The translations under genes and the position numbers were made by a program. From Lentisphaerota bacterium (GTDB taxonomy: Bacteria > Verrucomicrobiota > Lentisphaeria > Victivallales > Victivallaceae): a DNA stretch of 64,000 bases. The stretch covers positions 22,987-86,986 of the forward strand of contig SUWA01000001.1 of NCBI GenBank assembly GCA_015061695.1, given 5' to 3'. Numbering within the stretch: the first letter of the stretch is position 1; every line of letters starts with the position of its first letter. Below, one piece after another: positions 36,575 through 46,158 of the stretch. Under the pieces are notes generated by a model. It worked only from the letters and a program-made list of their open reading frames with translations. It searched no databases and was not told the origin of the DNA.

Positions 36575-37378
36575 ATGATAAAATTTACATCTTCCGGCCC
36601 GTTCAAAGGGTATTCTCTGCACAATCACAGCAATTTCAGCGACGGCGCATCGACTTTGGAAGAAGTTGTTGCCGCCGGCAAAGCGGCCGGTCTCCGGGTG
36701 CTGGGAATTTCGGATCACTGGGTGGAACCGCCTTATGATGGAACGGATTACCGGGAGTGGAGTATGCCGCACGAAAAACTCGATGAGTATGTGGAAACAT
36801 TGCTGAAACTGAAAAAACAGTATGAGGATGAGGATTTTTCGCTGAAACTGGGGCTGGAAGTGGATTTTTTCTTTGAAAATATTGATTCTGTCATAAAAAA
36901 TCTGAAAAAATATCCGCTGGATTATCTGATCGGTTCGGTCCACTACACCGGCGTATTTTCTGTTGACTACGATATTTCGGTCTGGGAACCGCTTTCGGAG
37001 GACGAAAAAGCGGCGGTCTGCGAACAATACTGGCAAAAAGTCAAAGGCGCTGCCGCCTGTGAAGATTTTACTTTCCTCGGGCACCTTGACCTGCCCAAAA
37101 AATTTGCAGTCATCGACAACAGCAAATATTTGCATTGCGCGGTTGAAGCGTTGGATATCGTTCAGCAGCACGGCGGCGCGATCGAACTGAATACCTCCGG
37201 CTGGTTCAAGCCGTGCAAGGAACCATATCCGTCATTGAGCATACTGCAGGAAGCGCGCAAACGCAATATTCCAATTACGATTTCGGCCGACGCGCATCAT
37301 GCCAGCTATTTGCAGCGTAACTTTGATCAGGCTGCCGCGCTGCTGGTTCAGGCCGGCTATCCGGATTGGCAAAACTGA
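36575..37378 (+). CDS. PHP-domain phosphatase (HisJ-like histidinol phosphatase)
   Basis: The product (267 residues) begins with the PHP metal motif HNHSNFSDG near residue 12, then ISDHW near 43, GLEVDFF near 95 and IGSVHYTG. Later HLDLPKK and ISADAHH complete the trinuclear metal site expected for HisJ-type histidinol-phosphate phosphatases. No other his gene is present, so the substrate may be another phosphate ester. TTGCAA and TATATT (36513-36540 area) form a likely promoter. It converges with the HD-domain gene. Confidence 0.85.
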   Translation: MIKFTSSGPFKGYSLHNHSNFSDGASTLEEVVAAGKAAGLRVLGISDHWVEPPYDGTDYREWSMPHEKLDEYVETLLKLKKQYEDEDFSLKLGLEVDFFFENIDSVIKNLKKYPLDYLIGSVHYTGVFSVDYDISVWEPLSEDEKAAVCEQYWQKVKGAAACEDFTFLGHLDLPKKFAVIDNSKYLHCAVEALDIVQQHGGAIELNTSGWFKPCKEPYPSLSILQEARKRNIPITISADAHHASYLQRNFDQAAALLVQAGYPDWQN

Positions 37379-37387
37379 ATTAAGTTT

Positions 37388-38011
37388 TCAGTGGGCGATC
37401 CAGCCTTTTTGAACTGCATTTTCAATATTTTTCATTGCCCAGCGGTAGAGTTGCGGCATGAAATCTTTACACACGCTTATCCGTTTTTCGATCTGATCCT
37501 GCCGGGGGCGCGGTTCGGAGTTGAGCCAGGTATGTCCGTTGGTAAGTGTATTATGCAGAAACGGCTGGATTTTATCCAGACAATCAGCATAGCGGGCCTC
37601 CGGGGTGGTCGCGGCTTCAAATTCTTCCCACAAAGTTCTTATATATAAACCTTGCTCCTCCGGCAGCATGGCAAAAAGTTTATCGGCAGCATCCTGTTCG
37701 CGTTGCGCTTTATTCAGATAGCCGACTTCATCATACGCAAAAGTATCACCGGCGTATATCTCCACCAGGTCATGCACCAGCATCATTTCCACCGCGTGCA
37801 GCACATCGACTTTCTGCACGGCGTGTTCGGCAAACAAAAGCGCCATCACCGCAATATGCCATGAGTGTTCAGCATCGTTCTCGCATCGGCTGCGGTCAAG
37901 CAGCAGTGTGCGGCGCTTGATCGAAGTCATCCGGTCGATCACCGCCGTAAATTTAAGCTGTGAATCCAGCCGGAGATCGCCGCTGGATATAAAATCTTTT
38001 TCCCATTGCAT
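37388..38011 (-). CDS. HD-domain hydrolase (YfbR/HDDC2-like nucleotidase)
   Basis: The 207-residue product has the HD metal motif split as NDAEHSWHIAVMALLF (His) and LVHDLVEIYAGD (His-Asp), with a final Asp in ADCLDKIQPF. This spacing matches HDDC2/YfbR-type 5'-deoxynucleotidases that dephosphorylate dNMPs. Length is near normal. It lies 42 bases downstream of the deacetylase-like gene on the same strand and may share a transcript with it and with the aldo/keto reductase. Confidence 0.85.
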   Translation of the reverse strand: MQWEKDFISSGDLRLDSQLKFTAVIDRMTSIKRRTLLLDRSRCENDAEHSWHIAVMALLFAEHAVQKVDVLHAVEMMLVHDLVEIYAGDTFAYDEVGYLNKAQREQDAADKLFAMLPEEQGLYIRTLWEEFEAATTPEARYADCLDKIQPFLHNTLTNGHTWLNSEPRPRQDQIEKRISVCKDFMPQLYRWAMKNIENAVQKGWIAH

Positions 38012-38053
38012 GATCAGCCAACCTTTTTCATGTTTTTTTACGCCGGTTCAACT

Positions 38054-39232
38054 TCACTCATCCCACGCGGTATTGCCCAGAATACCTTCCTGGAAAAAGA
38101 CCGGTTTGCAGCCGGCATCTTCCACCATCAAACGGAGCGCGGTTTCCAATTTCCGGAAGTGATCGGGTTGATAATTGAAGTACCCCGGGAAGCTGTACTG
38201 CTCGTGGGCGCCGGCCGAAAATACATCCACCCCATAATGATCAGCTTTGGCCTTGACTTGTTTGAACAAACGCGGTATCTGCTCCAGAGTCAACAAGTTG
38301 CAAATCGTCCAATCGTGATAAAAATAGATCCCGAGTCCGCGGTCATACACACAAGCGTGTTTATCCATATAATCCACTTCCTCGGCAAAACCGTAGTGCC
38401 GGGCCAGCGGCGCAGCGGATGGAACATATACTTCGCTGCGGAATTCGTTATGCCGTTCATTTTCCGGCAATTCATCCACCGGCGGAGTGGCCATTGTGCG
38501 GATACGCATACTTTCGCAATAGCAGTTACAGCCCAGCTTTATCAATTCATCGGCCACGCCCGGACTCAAGTTGGCCCAGTGCAGTACCGCCGGCACAATA
38601 AAACTGCCGCTGCCGGCAAAGCGTTCAACTTCGTTTTTCATCTGTTCGTAGTCGCGCAGAAAATCTTTCCGGCTGGCGTCAGCGTATGGCCGGTCGGGAA
38701 ACTCACTGTAAGAGTGCAGCGTGATCTTCAGCCAGTCGGAGTTATCGGCAAATTCATCACGCCAGATATCGGGCATATCTTTAAGCAGAAACTCTTCGTG
38801 GTCATTATGATAAAACGTATTAAGCGTAACTTTCAAACCATATTTCTGATGCATATCCTTGAGAAATTTGAGATAAAAGTGATCGAACGCACGCTGCGGC
38901 CTCTGTTTAGCCAGTTCGGTAAAAACAAATACATTATCGTCGATATAGAACCGGCAGCGGCGGAACGATTTTTTATCCCACACCAGAGTAACTTTTTGCG
39001 AAAATTCGCCGTAAGGGGTCATCGTTTTGGCTTCCACCAGATTGATTTTTTCCTTCAGAGGGATTTCCGCTGCAAAATGCAAGCCATCCTGCACCGCGGC
39101 TGTGTCGTTGACTGTTACCGGTGTACCAAAGCTGTTCAGTCCTTCGATACGCACAGTCAGAGCATCGGAACTTTCCACTCCATGATGATGATTAAGCACC
39201 GCGCCTTCGCGGAAATTGGTTATACTGATCAT
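38054..39232 (-). CDS. Uncharacterised protein, possible polysaccharide-deacetylase-like barrel
   Basis: I do not recognise a definite family. The 392-residue product has an N-terminal ~90 residues that look beta-rich. Then comes RCRFYIDDNVFVFTELAKQRP, where tandem aspartates precede a strand as in NodB-type deacetylases and related barrels, followed by LKITLHSYSEFP and HHY-type positions (GAHEQYSFPG). No signal peptide is visible. It is 31 bases downstream of the aldo/keto reductase gene, in a same-strand group of three. A carbohydrate role is a guess. Confidence 0.7.
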   Translation of the reverse strand: MISITNFREGAVLNHHHGVESSDALTVRIEGLNSFGTPVTVNDTAAVQDGLHFAAEIPLKEKINLVEAKTMTPYGEFSQKVTLVWDKKSFRRCRFYIDDNVFVFTELAKQRPQRAFDHFYLKFLKDMHQKYGLKVTLNTFYHNDHEEFLLKDMPDIWRDEFADNSDWLKITLHSYSEFPDRPYADASRKDFLRDYEQMKNEVERFAGSGSFIVPAVLHWANLSPGVADELIKLGCNCYCESMRIRTMATPPVDELPENERHNEFRSEVYVPSAAPLARHYGFAEEVDYMDKHACVYDRGLGIYFYHDWTICNLLTLEQIPRLFKQVKAKADHYGVDVFSAGAHEQYSFPGYFNYQPDHFRKLETALRLMVEDAGCKPVFFQEGILGNTAWDE

Positions 39233-39263
39233 ATACTTTTATCCTTCGGGTAAAAAGCTCTTT

Positions 39264-40406
39264 TTATTTTGCCGCTTTCAATTCATCGGCAAACTTATGC
39301 AATATATCGGGGATCGCGATCTGCTGGGGGCAGATATTGCTGCATTTTCTGCATCCTATACAGGCGCCCGGCTGCTGCGATTCTGCCAACGCATTGATCA
39401 TCATCCGCGCCATCCAGTTGCCCTTGCTGACCTTGTGTTCGTTGTATTGCGCCAGCAAAAACGGTATATTCAAGTGCCGCGGGCAATTATCCATGCAATA
39501 ACGGCAGCCGGTACAGGGTACACCCATAGAATTTATCAACCGGTCGCCCAGCGCGATCAATGAATCAAATTCCGCCCCGGTCAAGGGTTTGTGTTCCGAA
39601 AAAATCCGCATATTTTCGGCCAGCTGTTCCATATTGTTCATGCCGGACAACACCACCTTGACTTCCGGAATGGATTGCAGAAAACGGAAACTCCACTCGT
39701 GTAATGAATACTCTTTGTTGAGTTGACATAACTCCGACTGGTATTCAGCATCCAATGCCGTAAGCGCCCCTCCCCGCAACGGCTCCATAACCCAGATCGG
39801 CAAATCGTATTGCTTGAGCAATTCAACTTTACTCATGGCATCTTGCAAATGCCAATCCAGATAATTGAGCTGGATCTGACAAAATTCCATGCTTCCGGCA
39901 TAACGGTCAAGGAATTTTTGCATAGTTTCCACCGTACCGTGGCAGGAAAAACCCAGATGGCGGATCTTGCCGGCTGCTTTTTGTTTCAGCAAAAACGGCA
40001 CGATATTGTATTTATCTTCATCCAGATAAACATCCAGATTTTTTTCGTAAACATTGTGCAGCAGATAAAAATCAAAAAAATCGCAGTTACTGCGTTCCAA
40101 CTGGGTATAAAACAGCTTTTCCACATTTTCCAGCGCCTCCGGCAACTGTCCGGGGAACTTGGTTGCCAGCAGAAATTTATCGCGCTTATGCCGGTTCAGA
40201 CAACGCCCGGAAACCGCTTCGGAATTGCCGCCGTGGTACATCCAGGCAGTGTCAAAATAATTCAGGCCGTTTTCGATGGCAAAATCGACCATCGTACAGA
40301 CCTTTTTTTCATCCACACAGGCGCCTTTTTCATCCAAACACGGCAAGCGCATCATTCCCAAACCCAGTGCTGAAACAGCTGTACCGTTAAAATCTGACTT
40401 CAACAT
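39264..40406 (-). CDS. Aldo/keto reductase with C-terminal 4Fe-4S ferredoxin domain
   Basis: The start ATG 40406 (MLKSDFNG) is preferred over an upstream GTG (40439) because GGG lies ten bases upstream and the N-terminus then aligns with the barrel. The catalytic set is visible: NYFDTAWMYHGGNSE, LLATKFPG and HLGFSCHG. Two ferredoxin-type motifs end the protein, CTGCRYCMDNCPRHLNIP and CIGCRKCSNICPQQIAIP. The family couples a NAD(P)H-type carbonyl reductase to Fe-S electron transfer and is common in anaerobes. Substrate unknown. Confidence 0.92.
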   Translation of the reverse strand: MLKSDFNGTAVSALGLGMMRLPCLDEKGACVDEKKVCTMVDFAIENGLNYFDTAWMYHGGNSEAVSGRCLNRHKRDKFLLATKFPGQLPEALENVEKLFYTQLERSNCDFFDFYLLHNVYEKNLDVYLDEDKYNIVPFLLKQKAAGKIRHLGFSCHGTVETMQKFLDRYAGSMEFCQIQLNYLDWHLQDAMSKVELLKQYDLPIWVMEPLRGGALTALDAEYQSELCQLNKEYSLHEWSFRFLQSIPEVKVVLSGMNNMEQLAENMRIFSEHKPLTGAEFDSLIALGDRLINSMGVPCTGCRYCMDNCPRHLNIPFLLAQYNEHKVSKGNWMARMMINALAESQQPGACIGCRKCSNICPQQIAIPDILHKFADELKAAK

Positions 40407-40547
40407 AAAAATTGCACCCTTTTTGATAGCTCGATCCACATATTCTGCATTTTGTTAAATATAACCCCTGCCGGGCTTAATTTCAAATCTTTTTCCTCCC
40501 CGCAACAACAAATGTCGGGTAAGGCATTGTGCAATCGGCAAATTTGA

Positions 40548-40576
40548 TTGACTTTTTTTGAAAAATATGCTATATT
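40548..40576 (+). promoter_or_regulatory. Promoter of the dehydroquinate dehydratase-like gene
   Basis: TTGACT (40548-40553) and TATATT (40571-40576) are separated by 17 bases, 39 bases before the start codon. Confidence 0.65.
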
Positions 40577-40615
40577 ATCCCACAAGTTTTTATCCTCAAC
40601 CAACCGGGTTCTGTT

Positions 40616-41395
40616 ATGAAAAAACATTCTTTTTTTGACCGTCAATCTGCGGCCATAACTTTACTGTATAATCCGGCAAATGTGCTTGAAGCCATCAACC
40701 TGGCCCGGGCGGCCGAAGCTGACGGCGCCGACGGCATTGCACTGGAATTGAACCAAATGCCGCTGGAAATGCGCACGCTCGAAAACTTTCGCACTATCAT
40801 TGATTCGGTACAGCTGCCGTTTATGTTCATTGATTACCGCAACGATATTTTCCTGGGGTGCGATGACGCCGCCCGGCAGGAGCATCTGCTGCTGGCAGCC
40901 GAAGCCGGAGCAGAAGTCATTGATGTTATGGGCGATTTGTACAGTCCTGATCCCATGGAATTGACATTTGAATCCCAAGCGGTAGAAAAGCAGATCGCAT
41001 TGATCCAAGCCATCCATGAACGCGGGGCCAAGGTGCTTATGTCGTCGCACATGAGCAATCTGGAACGCTCCGCCGAAGAGGTGCTTGAACATTTGCTTGA
41101 GCAATCGCGCCGGGGAGCTGATATACTTAAAATCGTAGTTGGAGTCAATACCGAAGCGGCTCTGACCGAAGCGATCCGCACCATGCTGCTGCTGCACAAT
41201 AAGCTGGAAAAACCGTTTATTTTTCTGGCCAACGGCAAATTCAGCCGTTTTATCCGTTATGTCGGCCCCAAACTGGGAGTGGCAATCGAGTTTGCAGTTC
41301 ACGACTACACTCCTGACCGCAGTTACTCGCAGCCGACGATCCGCTCCATGAAAAAGGTGATGGAAAACTTCCAATGGAGCATTGACAACATTTAA
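40616..41395 (+). CDS. Type I 3-dehydroquinate dehydratase-like protein
   Basis: The family cleaves water from 3-dehydroquinate in the shikimate pathway through a Schiff-base lysine. The 259-residue product has the barrel strands ALELNQMPLE, PFMFIDYRND, VIDVMGDLY, then MSSHMSNLERS (His site) and GADILKIVVGVN with the candidate lysine. The C-terminal substrate-binding block (GRLSR-type) is less clear, reading ANGKFSRFIRYVGPK. The match is good but not perfect, so another AroD-like enzyme is possible. A promoter and a terminator make it a single-gene unit. Confidence 0.75.
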   Translation: MKKHSFFDRQSAAITLLYNPANVLEAINLARAAEADGADGIALELNQMPLEMRTLENFRTIIDSVQLPFMFIDYRNDIFLGCDDAARQEHLLLAAEAGAEVIDVMGDLYSPDPMELTFESQAVEKQIALIQAIHERGAKVLMSSHMSNLERSAEEVLEHLLEQSRRGADILKIVVGVNTEAALTEAIRTMLLLHNKLEKPFIFLANGKFSRFIRYVGPKLGVAIEFAVHDYTPDRSYSQPTIRSMKKVMENFQWSIDNI

Positions 41396-41409
41396 CTGTC
41401 AGCCAATTC

Positions 41410-41440
41410 AGCCGCAGCAAAACTTTGCAGCGGCTTTTTG
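41410..41440 (+). terminator. Rho-independent terminator
   Basis: AGCCGC-A-GCAAA-AC-TTTGC-A-GCGGCT (41410-41435) is followed by TTTTTG, 15 bases after the stop. Confidence 0.85.
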
Positions 41441-41458
41441 ATTTTTAGCGTACAAAAA

Positions 41459-41496
41459 TGCAAATATCACATACTCTTGACTGTGTGATATTTGCA
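41459..41496 (-). terminator. Terminator of the secreted beta-propeller-like gene
   Basis: TGCAAATATCACA pairs with TGTGATATTTGCA over 13 bp, and on the minus strand TTTTT follows. It lies just past the stop of the gene at 41550. Confidence 0.7.
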
Positions 41497-41549
41497 AAAA
41501 AATACCTGATAAATGTCGCTGTTTAAAAGATAGTCAACCGCCAGCGCGG

Positions 41550-42317
41550 TCACTTCCCGGGCAGGAGTCGCGGCACAGTGTAAACAGATGCAGCCCAGCC
41601 TTTGCCTTTTATCAGGGTACTCACCGCCCGATAGAGCTGTCCGGTTTTGGGGTGCAGCATTATGCCGTGGGTAGCGTTAAAGCCTTCATCGGAAATGAAT
41701 TTAAAGTTTTTGTCATAGACCAGGATCCGGTTGCGATGCCCTGCCAGCAGCCAGCCGTCAGGCATATTTTGAATAACCTGTATGCCCTCCAGTGACCAGG
41801 GGGCAGCTTCTATACGGCGGACAAATTTAAAGTTTCTGTCGTATTCGTAAAGCAAGTTGGCGTGATAGTTGGCCGGATCAAGTGGCAATCCGCCGCCGAC
41901 TATAAAGCCGTTATCCGTTGGTGCGATCGCTCCGGCCCCGTGTTTGACTTCGTCTACGGCGTATCGGGTAATATATTTAAGAGTCGCAGCATCGTATTCG
42001 TAGATGAAATTTTTTGCCATCCCATTGGGATTGTTGAACTTGCCAAAGTTTACAGCCACATACAGCTTACCATTTTTCAAGCACAGATCACCGTGATGAT
42101 AAGGCACTTTAACAGCTGCAAGCTCTTTGCCTTGCCAGTCGGTTTTGACCAGCAAATCAGAAAAACTCCAGTAGATAATATTTTCGTCGCAGTCAACACC
42201 CTGCAGATGCATCGGATAAAGTTTTTCGCATTTGAATTGTAACGGTTGGGCAAACAACGAGATCGTGCTTAAGCAGACCGCTGCGGCAATGATTGTAATC
42301 CTGATTAAATTCATCAC
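41550..42317 (-). CDS. Secreted beta-propeller-like protein, unknown
   Basis: The 255-residue product has a signal peptide (MNLIRITIIAAAVCLSTISLFAQ). The mature part has repeated strand patterns ending in aromatic-polar blocks (IIYWSFSDLLVKTDW, KLYVAVNFGKFNNP, NFIYEYDAATLKYITRY, LLYEYDRNFKFVRR), suggesting a small beta-propeller. No catalytic motif is recognised. It is probably periplasmic. It lies between the dehydroquinate dehydratase-like gene and the pyruvate oxidoreductase gene but need not be connected to either. Confidence 0.7.
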   Translation of the reverse strand: MMNLIRITIIAAAVCLSTISLFAQPLQFKCEKLYPMHLQGVDCDENIIYWSFSDLLVKTDWQGKELAAVKVPYHHGDLCLKNGKLYVAVNFGKFNNPNGMAKNFIYEYDAATLKYITRYAVDEVKHGAGAIAPTDNGFIVGGGLPLDPANYHANLLYEYDRNFKFVRRIEAAPWSLEGIQVIQNMPDGWLLAGHRNRILVYDKNFKFISDEGFNATHGIMLHPKTGQLYRAVSTLIKGKGWAASVYTVPRLLPGK

Positions 42318-42427
42318 TAAACTCCGGAAAATATTTTTTACAAAAAAATCACAGTTACCCCATAACTTTTCTATAGAGTAACTGTAAAAACAAATTTTGC
42401 AAATATTTTGCAGATTTTTTTAGTTGA

Positions 42428-42454
42428 CAGGAGGGCAGTTTTATCTGCCCCCTG
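42428..42454. terminator. Hairpin after the pyruvate oxidoreductase gene
   Basis: CAGGAGGGCAG (42428-42438) pairs with CTGCCCCCTG (42445-42454) with one bulge. The T-tract follows it on the plus strand only, so its polarity is uncertain; it may act on the oxidoreductase transcript. Confidence 0.45.
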
Positions 42455-42480
42455 CCTTTTGTTATTGAAATAATGAAAGA

Positions 42481-45400
42481 TTATTTCATCACTTCACCCA
42501 GCTTCTTGAAGAAGTCCATACGGCGCTTGCAGTCCGCTTCAGCCTTGGCGAAGAGAGCTTCGGCATTGGCCGGGTTGGTCTTGGTCAAGCTGGCGTAGCG
42601 GCGTTCGCTGCGGATGAAGTCCTGGAAGCTCGAGGTGGCTTCTTTGGTTTCCCACTTGAACGGGGCTTCGGCGTTGGCCGGGTTGTAACGGTAAAGCGGC
42701 CAGTAGCCGGCTTCCACCGCGCGTTTGGCTTCGTTCTGGCTCATGCGCATATCGCCCTTGATACCGTGGGCAATACAGGGAGCGTAGGCCAGGATGATGG
42801 ACGGACCGTTGTAGGCTTCGGCTTCCTTGATCGCGGTCAAAGCCTGCTGACGGTTGGCTCCCATACAGATGCTGGCCACATAGACATTGCCGTAGCTCAT
42901 GCACATAAAGCCGAGGTTCTTCTTGGTCTGTTCCATACCCGCGTTGGCAAAGAGTGCCACCGCACCGATCGGAGTGGACTTGGAAGCCTGACCGCCGGTA
43001 TTGGAGTACACTTCGGTATCCAGCACGAGGATGTTGACGTTGCGGCGCTGGGCGACCACATGGTCCAAACCGCCGTAACCGATATCGTAGGCCCAACCGT
43101 CACCGCCGAAGATCCACAAGCTCTTGTCGACAAAGTAGTCAGAGAGTTCGGCAATCTTGGTCAGAACCGCCTTGCCTTCGGGGCAGGCAGCGGATTCGAT
43201 CGCAGCCGGCAAAGCAGCCTTGATGGCATCCTGATTGGCAATGGCTTCAGCATCGGTGTTGTTCCAGAGTTCAAGCCCCTTGGCCAGCAAGTTCTTGATT
43301 TCGCACTTGCAATCACCGGCTTTTTCCAACAGCGCTTCCACATTGTTGCGGAGCTGGGCGCGGTTGGTATCAATAGCCATACGCATACCGTAGCCGTATT
43401 CGGCGTTGTCTTCAAAGAGGCTGTTGGCCCAGGCCGGACCACGGCCATTCTTATCTTTGCAGTAAGGCAGACTCGGGAAGCTGCCGCCGTAGATCGAGCT
43501 GCAGCCGGTGGCGTTGGCTACGACCATGCGGTTACCGAAGAGCTGGCTGACCAGCTTGACATACGGAGTTTCGCCGCAACCGGCGCAAGCACCACTGAAT
43601 TCAAAGTAGGGCTTGAGGAACTGCGAACCCTTGACGGTATCGATACTGACACCACCGGTAACATTGTCGGGCAGAGCTTCGAAGAATTTTTCGTTTTCGT
43701 TCTGACCGGCGGCACGTTCGGCAGCCAGCGGGCTGAAGGAAAGAGCTTTTTCCTTGGCCGGGCAGGTTTCGATACAGACACCGCAACCGGTACAGTCTTC
43801 AACATAGACTTGCATACGGTACACCAGACCGGGTTCTTTAACACCCTTGGGCGCAACGGTTTCAAACGTAGCAGGCGCATTGGCCAGATTGCTTTCGGCG
43901 ACCAGCTTGGCGCGGATGGCAGCGTGCGGGCAAGCCATTACGCACTGGTTGCACTGGATACATTTGGAGGAATCCCATTTCGGCACGCTCGGAGCGATAC
44001 CGCGTTTTTCCAAAGCACTGGTACCGGTCGGCATGGAGCCGTCGAAGCTCATGGCCGAAACCGGGATGCTGTCGCCCTGCAGATGCAGGATCGGCTTCAT
44101 CAGTTTGGTGGCAAAATCACCGGCATCGTCGGCGATCAGTTTGGGCGCAACATAGCTTTCGGTGATCGCAGCCGGAATAGCGATTTCTGCCAAACCTTCC
44201 AGAGCCATATCCACGCACTTGATATTCTGGGCCACGATTTCGTCGCCCTTCTTCTTGAATTTCTTTTCGATCGCCTTTTTGATGTGGCCAATGGCTTCAT
44301 CGGCCGGAATGATCGCAGCCAGCTTGAAGAAACAAGTCTGCATGATGGTCGAAACATACTTGGCACTGCCGACTTCCAAAGCAGTCTTCAGGGCATCGAT
44401 AGCGTAGACCTTGATCTTCTTGGCAATGATGACTTCCTGCATTTCTTTGGTGAAAGAAGCAAAGACATCTTCCGCCTTCTTGGAAGTATTGATCAGGAAG
44501 GTACCGTTTTCTTTGATACCGGCCAGCATATCGTAACGGCCAACGTAGGCTTCGTTGTGGCAAGCTACAAAGTCAGGAGCGGTGATAAGATAGGGCGATT
44601 TGATTTCCACATCACCGAAACGCAGGTGCGAAACGGTCACGCCGCCGGACTTTTTGCTGTCGTAGGAGAAATACGCCTGAACGTATTTATCGGTATTGTC
44701 GCCGATGATCTTGATCGAGTTCTTGTTGCTGCCGACGGTACCGTCGCCGCCCAGACCCCAGAACATGCAGGCAGTCGAACCGGCCGGTTCGGTAACCAGC
44801 TGTTCTTCGATCGCCAGCGAGAGGTTGCTCTTGTCGTCGTTGATACCAACGGTAAAGTTGTGGGTGCATTTGCCGGCCAGGTGCTTGTAGATGGCGTTGA
44901 CCATCGACGGGGTGAATTCCTTGCTGGCCAGACCATAACGGCCGCCGATAACTTTGATGCCGGTGCAGGCCAGCGCCGCCTGAACATCCAGGAACAGCGG
45001 TTCGCCGAGACTGCCGGGTTCTTTGCAGCGGTCGATAACAGCAATACGTTTGACACTCTTGGGCAGAGCGTTGACCAACGCCGCAGCGTCGAACGGACGG
45101 TACAAACGCACCTTGACCAAACCGAGCTTGCTGCCGCGGGCGTTCAGGTAGTTGATGGTTTCTTCAATGGTTTCGCAAGCCGAACCCATGGCAACGATCA
45201 CGTCTTCGGCATCTTCGGCACCAACGTAATCAAAGAGGTGGTAGCTGCGGCCGGTGGCCTTGGCGACTGCATCCATGTACTTCTGGACGATAGCGGGCAA
45301 AGCGGCGTATTCGTTGTTGGTGGTTTCGCGGCCCTGGAAGTAAACATCGGGGTTCTGGGCAGCCATCTTGGCATAAGGAGCTTCGGGGCGCAGAGCGCGG

Positions 45401-46014
45401 GCGCGGAAGCGTTCCACAAACTTCATATCGAGCATCGACTTCATATCAGCGTAGTCGAGCAGTTCGATCTTCTGGATTTCGTGAGAGGTACGGAAACCGT
45501 CGAAGAACGCCAGGAACGGCACTTCGCTTTCCAGCGTCGCCAGGTGGGCAACGATGGCCAGGTCGTGAGTTTCCTGAATACTGGCGGCACTGGTCATGGC
45601 ATAACCGGTGCTGCGGCAGCTCATCACGTCGGAGTGGTCGCCGAAGATCGAGAGCGACTGGGCGGCCAAAGCACGGGCCGAAACGTGGAAAACCGTCGGG
45701 ATCATTTCGCCGGCGATCTTGTACATATTCGGCACCATCAGCAGCAAACCCTGGCTGGCGGTAAAGGTGGTGGTCAAAGCACCGGCACTCAAACTGCCGT
45801 GTACGGCACCGGCAGCACCGGCTTCGGACTGCATTTCTGCAATTTCGACAACCTGGCCGAACATGTTTTTAAGACCCTGGCTGGCCCAGGTGTCGGCGTA
45901 CTCACCCATCGTCGAGGACGGGGTGATCGGGTAGATCGCGGCGGCTTCGCTGAAAGCGTATGCTACATACGCTGCGGCGTAGTTACCATCGATCGTCTGC
46001 ATGACTTTAGCCAT
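42481..46014 (-). CDS. nifJ: Pyruvate:ferredoxin (flavodoxin) oxidoreductase
   Basis: The single-chain 1177-residue enzyme oxidises pyruvate and CoA to acetyl-CoA and CO2 with reduction of ferredoxin. Domain order is visible: an N-terminal pyrimidine-binding domain (DGNYAAAYVAYAFSEAAAIYPITPSS), the second half near 260-400, ferredoxin-type clusters CIQCNQCVMACP near 690 and CTGCGVCIETCP near 740, a distal cluster (GACAGCGETPY) near 815, and the thiamine-diphosphate site GDGWAYDIGYGG near 975 with NTGGQ. Upstream there is a strong A/T promoter region. The neighbouring hydrogenase can reoxidise the ferredoxin. Confidence 0.97.
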   Translation of the reverse strand: MAKVMQTIDGNYAAAYVAYAFSEAAAIYPITPSSTMGEYADTWASQGLKNMFGQVVEIAEMQSEAGAAGAVHGSLSAGALTTTFTASQGLLLMVPNMYKIAGEMIPTVFHVSARALAAQSLSIFGDHSDVMSCRSTGYAMTSAASIQETHDLAIVAHLATLESEVPFLAFFDGFRTSHEIQKIELLDYADMKSMLDMKFVERFRARALRPEAPYAKMAAQNPDVYFQGRETTNNEYAALPAIVQKYMDAVAKATGRSYHLFDYVGAEDAEDVIVAMGSACETIEETINYLNARGSKLGLVKVRLYRPFDAAALVNALPKSVKRIAVIDRCKEPGSLGEPLFLDVQAALACTGIKVIGGRYGLASKEFTPSMVNAIYKHLAGKCTHNFTVGINDDKSNLSLAIEEQLVTEPAGSTACMFWGLGGDGTVGSNKNSIKIIGDNTDKYVQAYFSYDSKKSGGVTVSHLRFGDVEIKSPYLITAPDFVACHNEAYVGRYDMLAGIKENGTFLINTSKKAEDVFASFTKEMQEVIIAKKIKVYAIDALKTALEVGSAKYVSTIMQTCFFKLAAIIPADEAIGHIKKAIEKKFKKKGDEIVAQNIKCVDMALEGLAEIAIPAAITESYVAPKLIADDAGDFATKLMKPILHLQGDSIPVSAMSFDGSMPTGTSALEKRGIAPSVPKWDSSKCIQCNQCVMACPHAAIRAKLVAESNLANAPATFETVAPKGVKEPGLVYRMQVYVEDCTGCGVCIETCPAKEKALSFSPLAAERAAGQNENEKFFEALPDNVTGGVSIDTVKGSQFLKPYFEFSGACAGCGETPYVKLVSQLFGNRMVVANATGCSSIYGGSFPSLPYCKDKNGRGPAWANSLFEDNAEYGYGMRMAIDTNRAQLRNNVEALLEKAGDCKCEIKNLLAKGLELWNNTDAEAIANQDAIKAALPAAIESAACPEGKAVLTKIAELSDYFVDKSLWIFGGDGWAYDIGYGGLDHVVAQRRNVNILVLDTEVYSNTGGQASKSTPIGAVALFANAGMEQTKKNLGFMCMSYGNVYVASICMGANRQQALTAIKEAEAYNGPSIILAYAPCIAHGIKGDMRMSQNEAKRAVEAGYWPLYRYNPANAEAPFKWETKEATSSFQDFIRSERRYASLTKTNPANAEALFAKAEADCKRRMDFFKKLGEVMK

Positions 46015-46158
46015 TGAAAACCTCCAATGTTGTTAATGGTAATGGTTGTAAAAAACAAAAATCCCTGCCCGCTGTTTGCACAGCCGGCATAATATTTACA
46101 TACTATATAATATATACGCAAAAACTTTTTTTTCAACCGTTTAACAGCTGAAAAAACA

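Noticed and set aside
41459..41496. Rex operator-like palindrome
   Set aside because: It ends in a T-tract after a stop codon and is better explained as a terminator.
42766..46017. Forward-strand ORF of 1083 codons opposite the pyruvate oxidoreductase
   Set aside because: The reverse strand encodes all oxidoreductase motifs; the forward product has no recognisable domains and arises from codon bias.
46030..46055. Rex half-sites (TTGTTAA-like) upstream of the oxidoreductase
   Set aside because: Only partial match with no second arm; too weak to claim a site.
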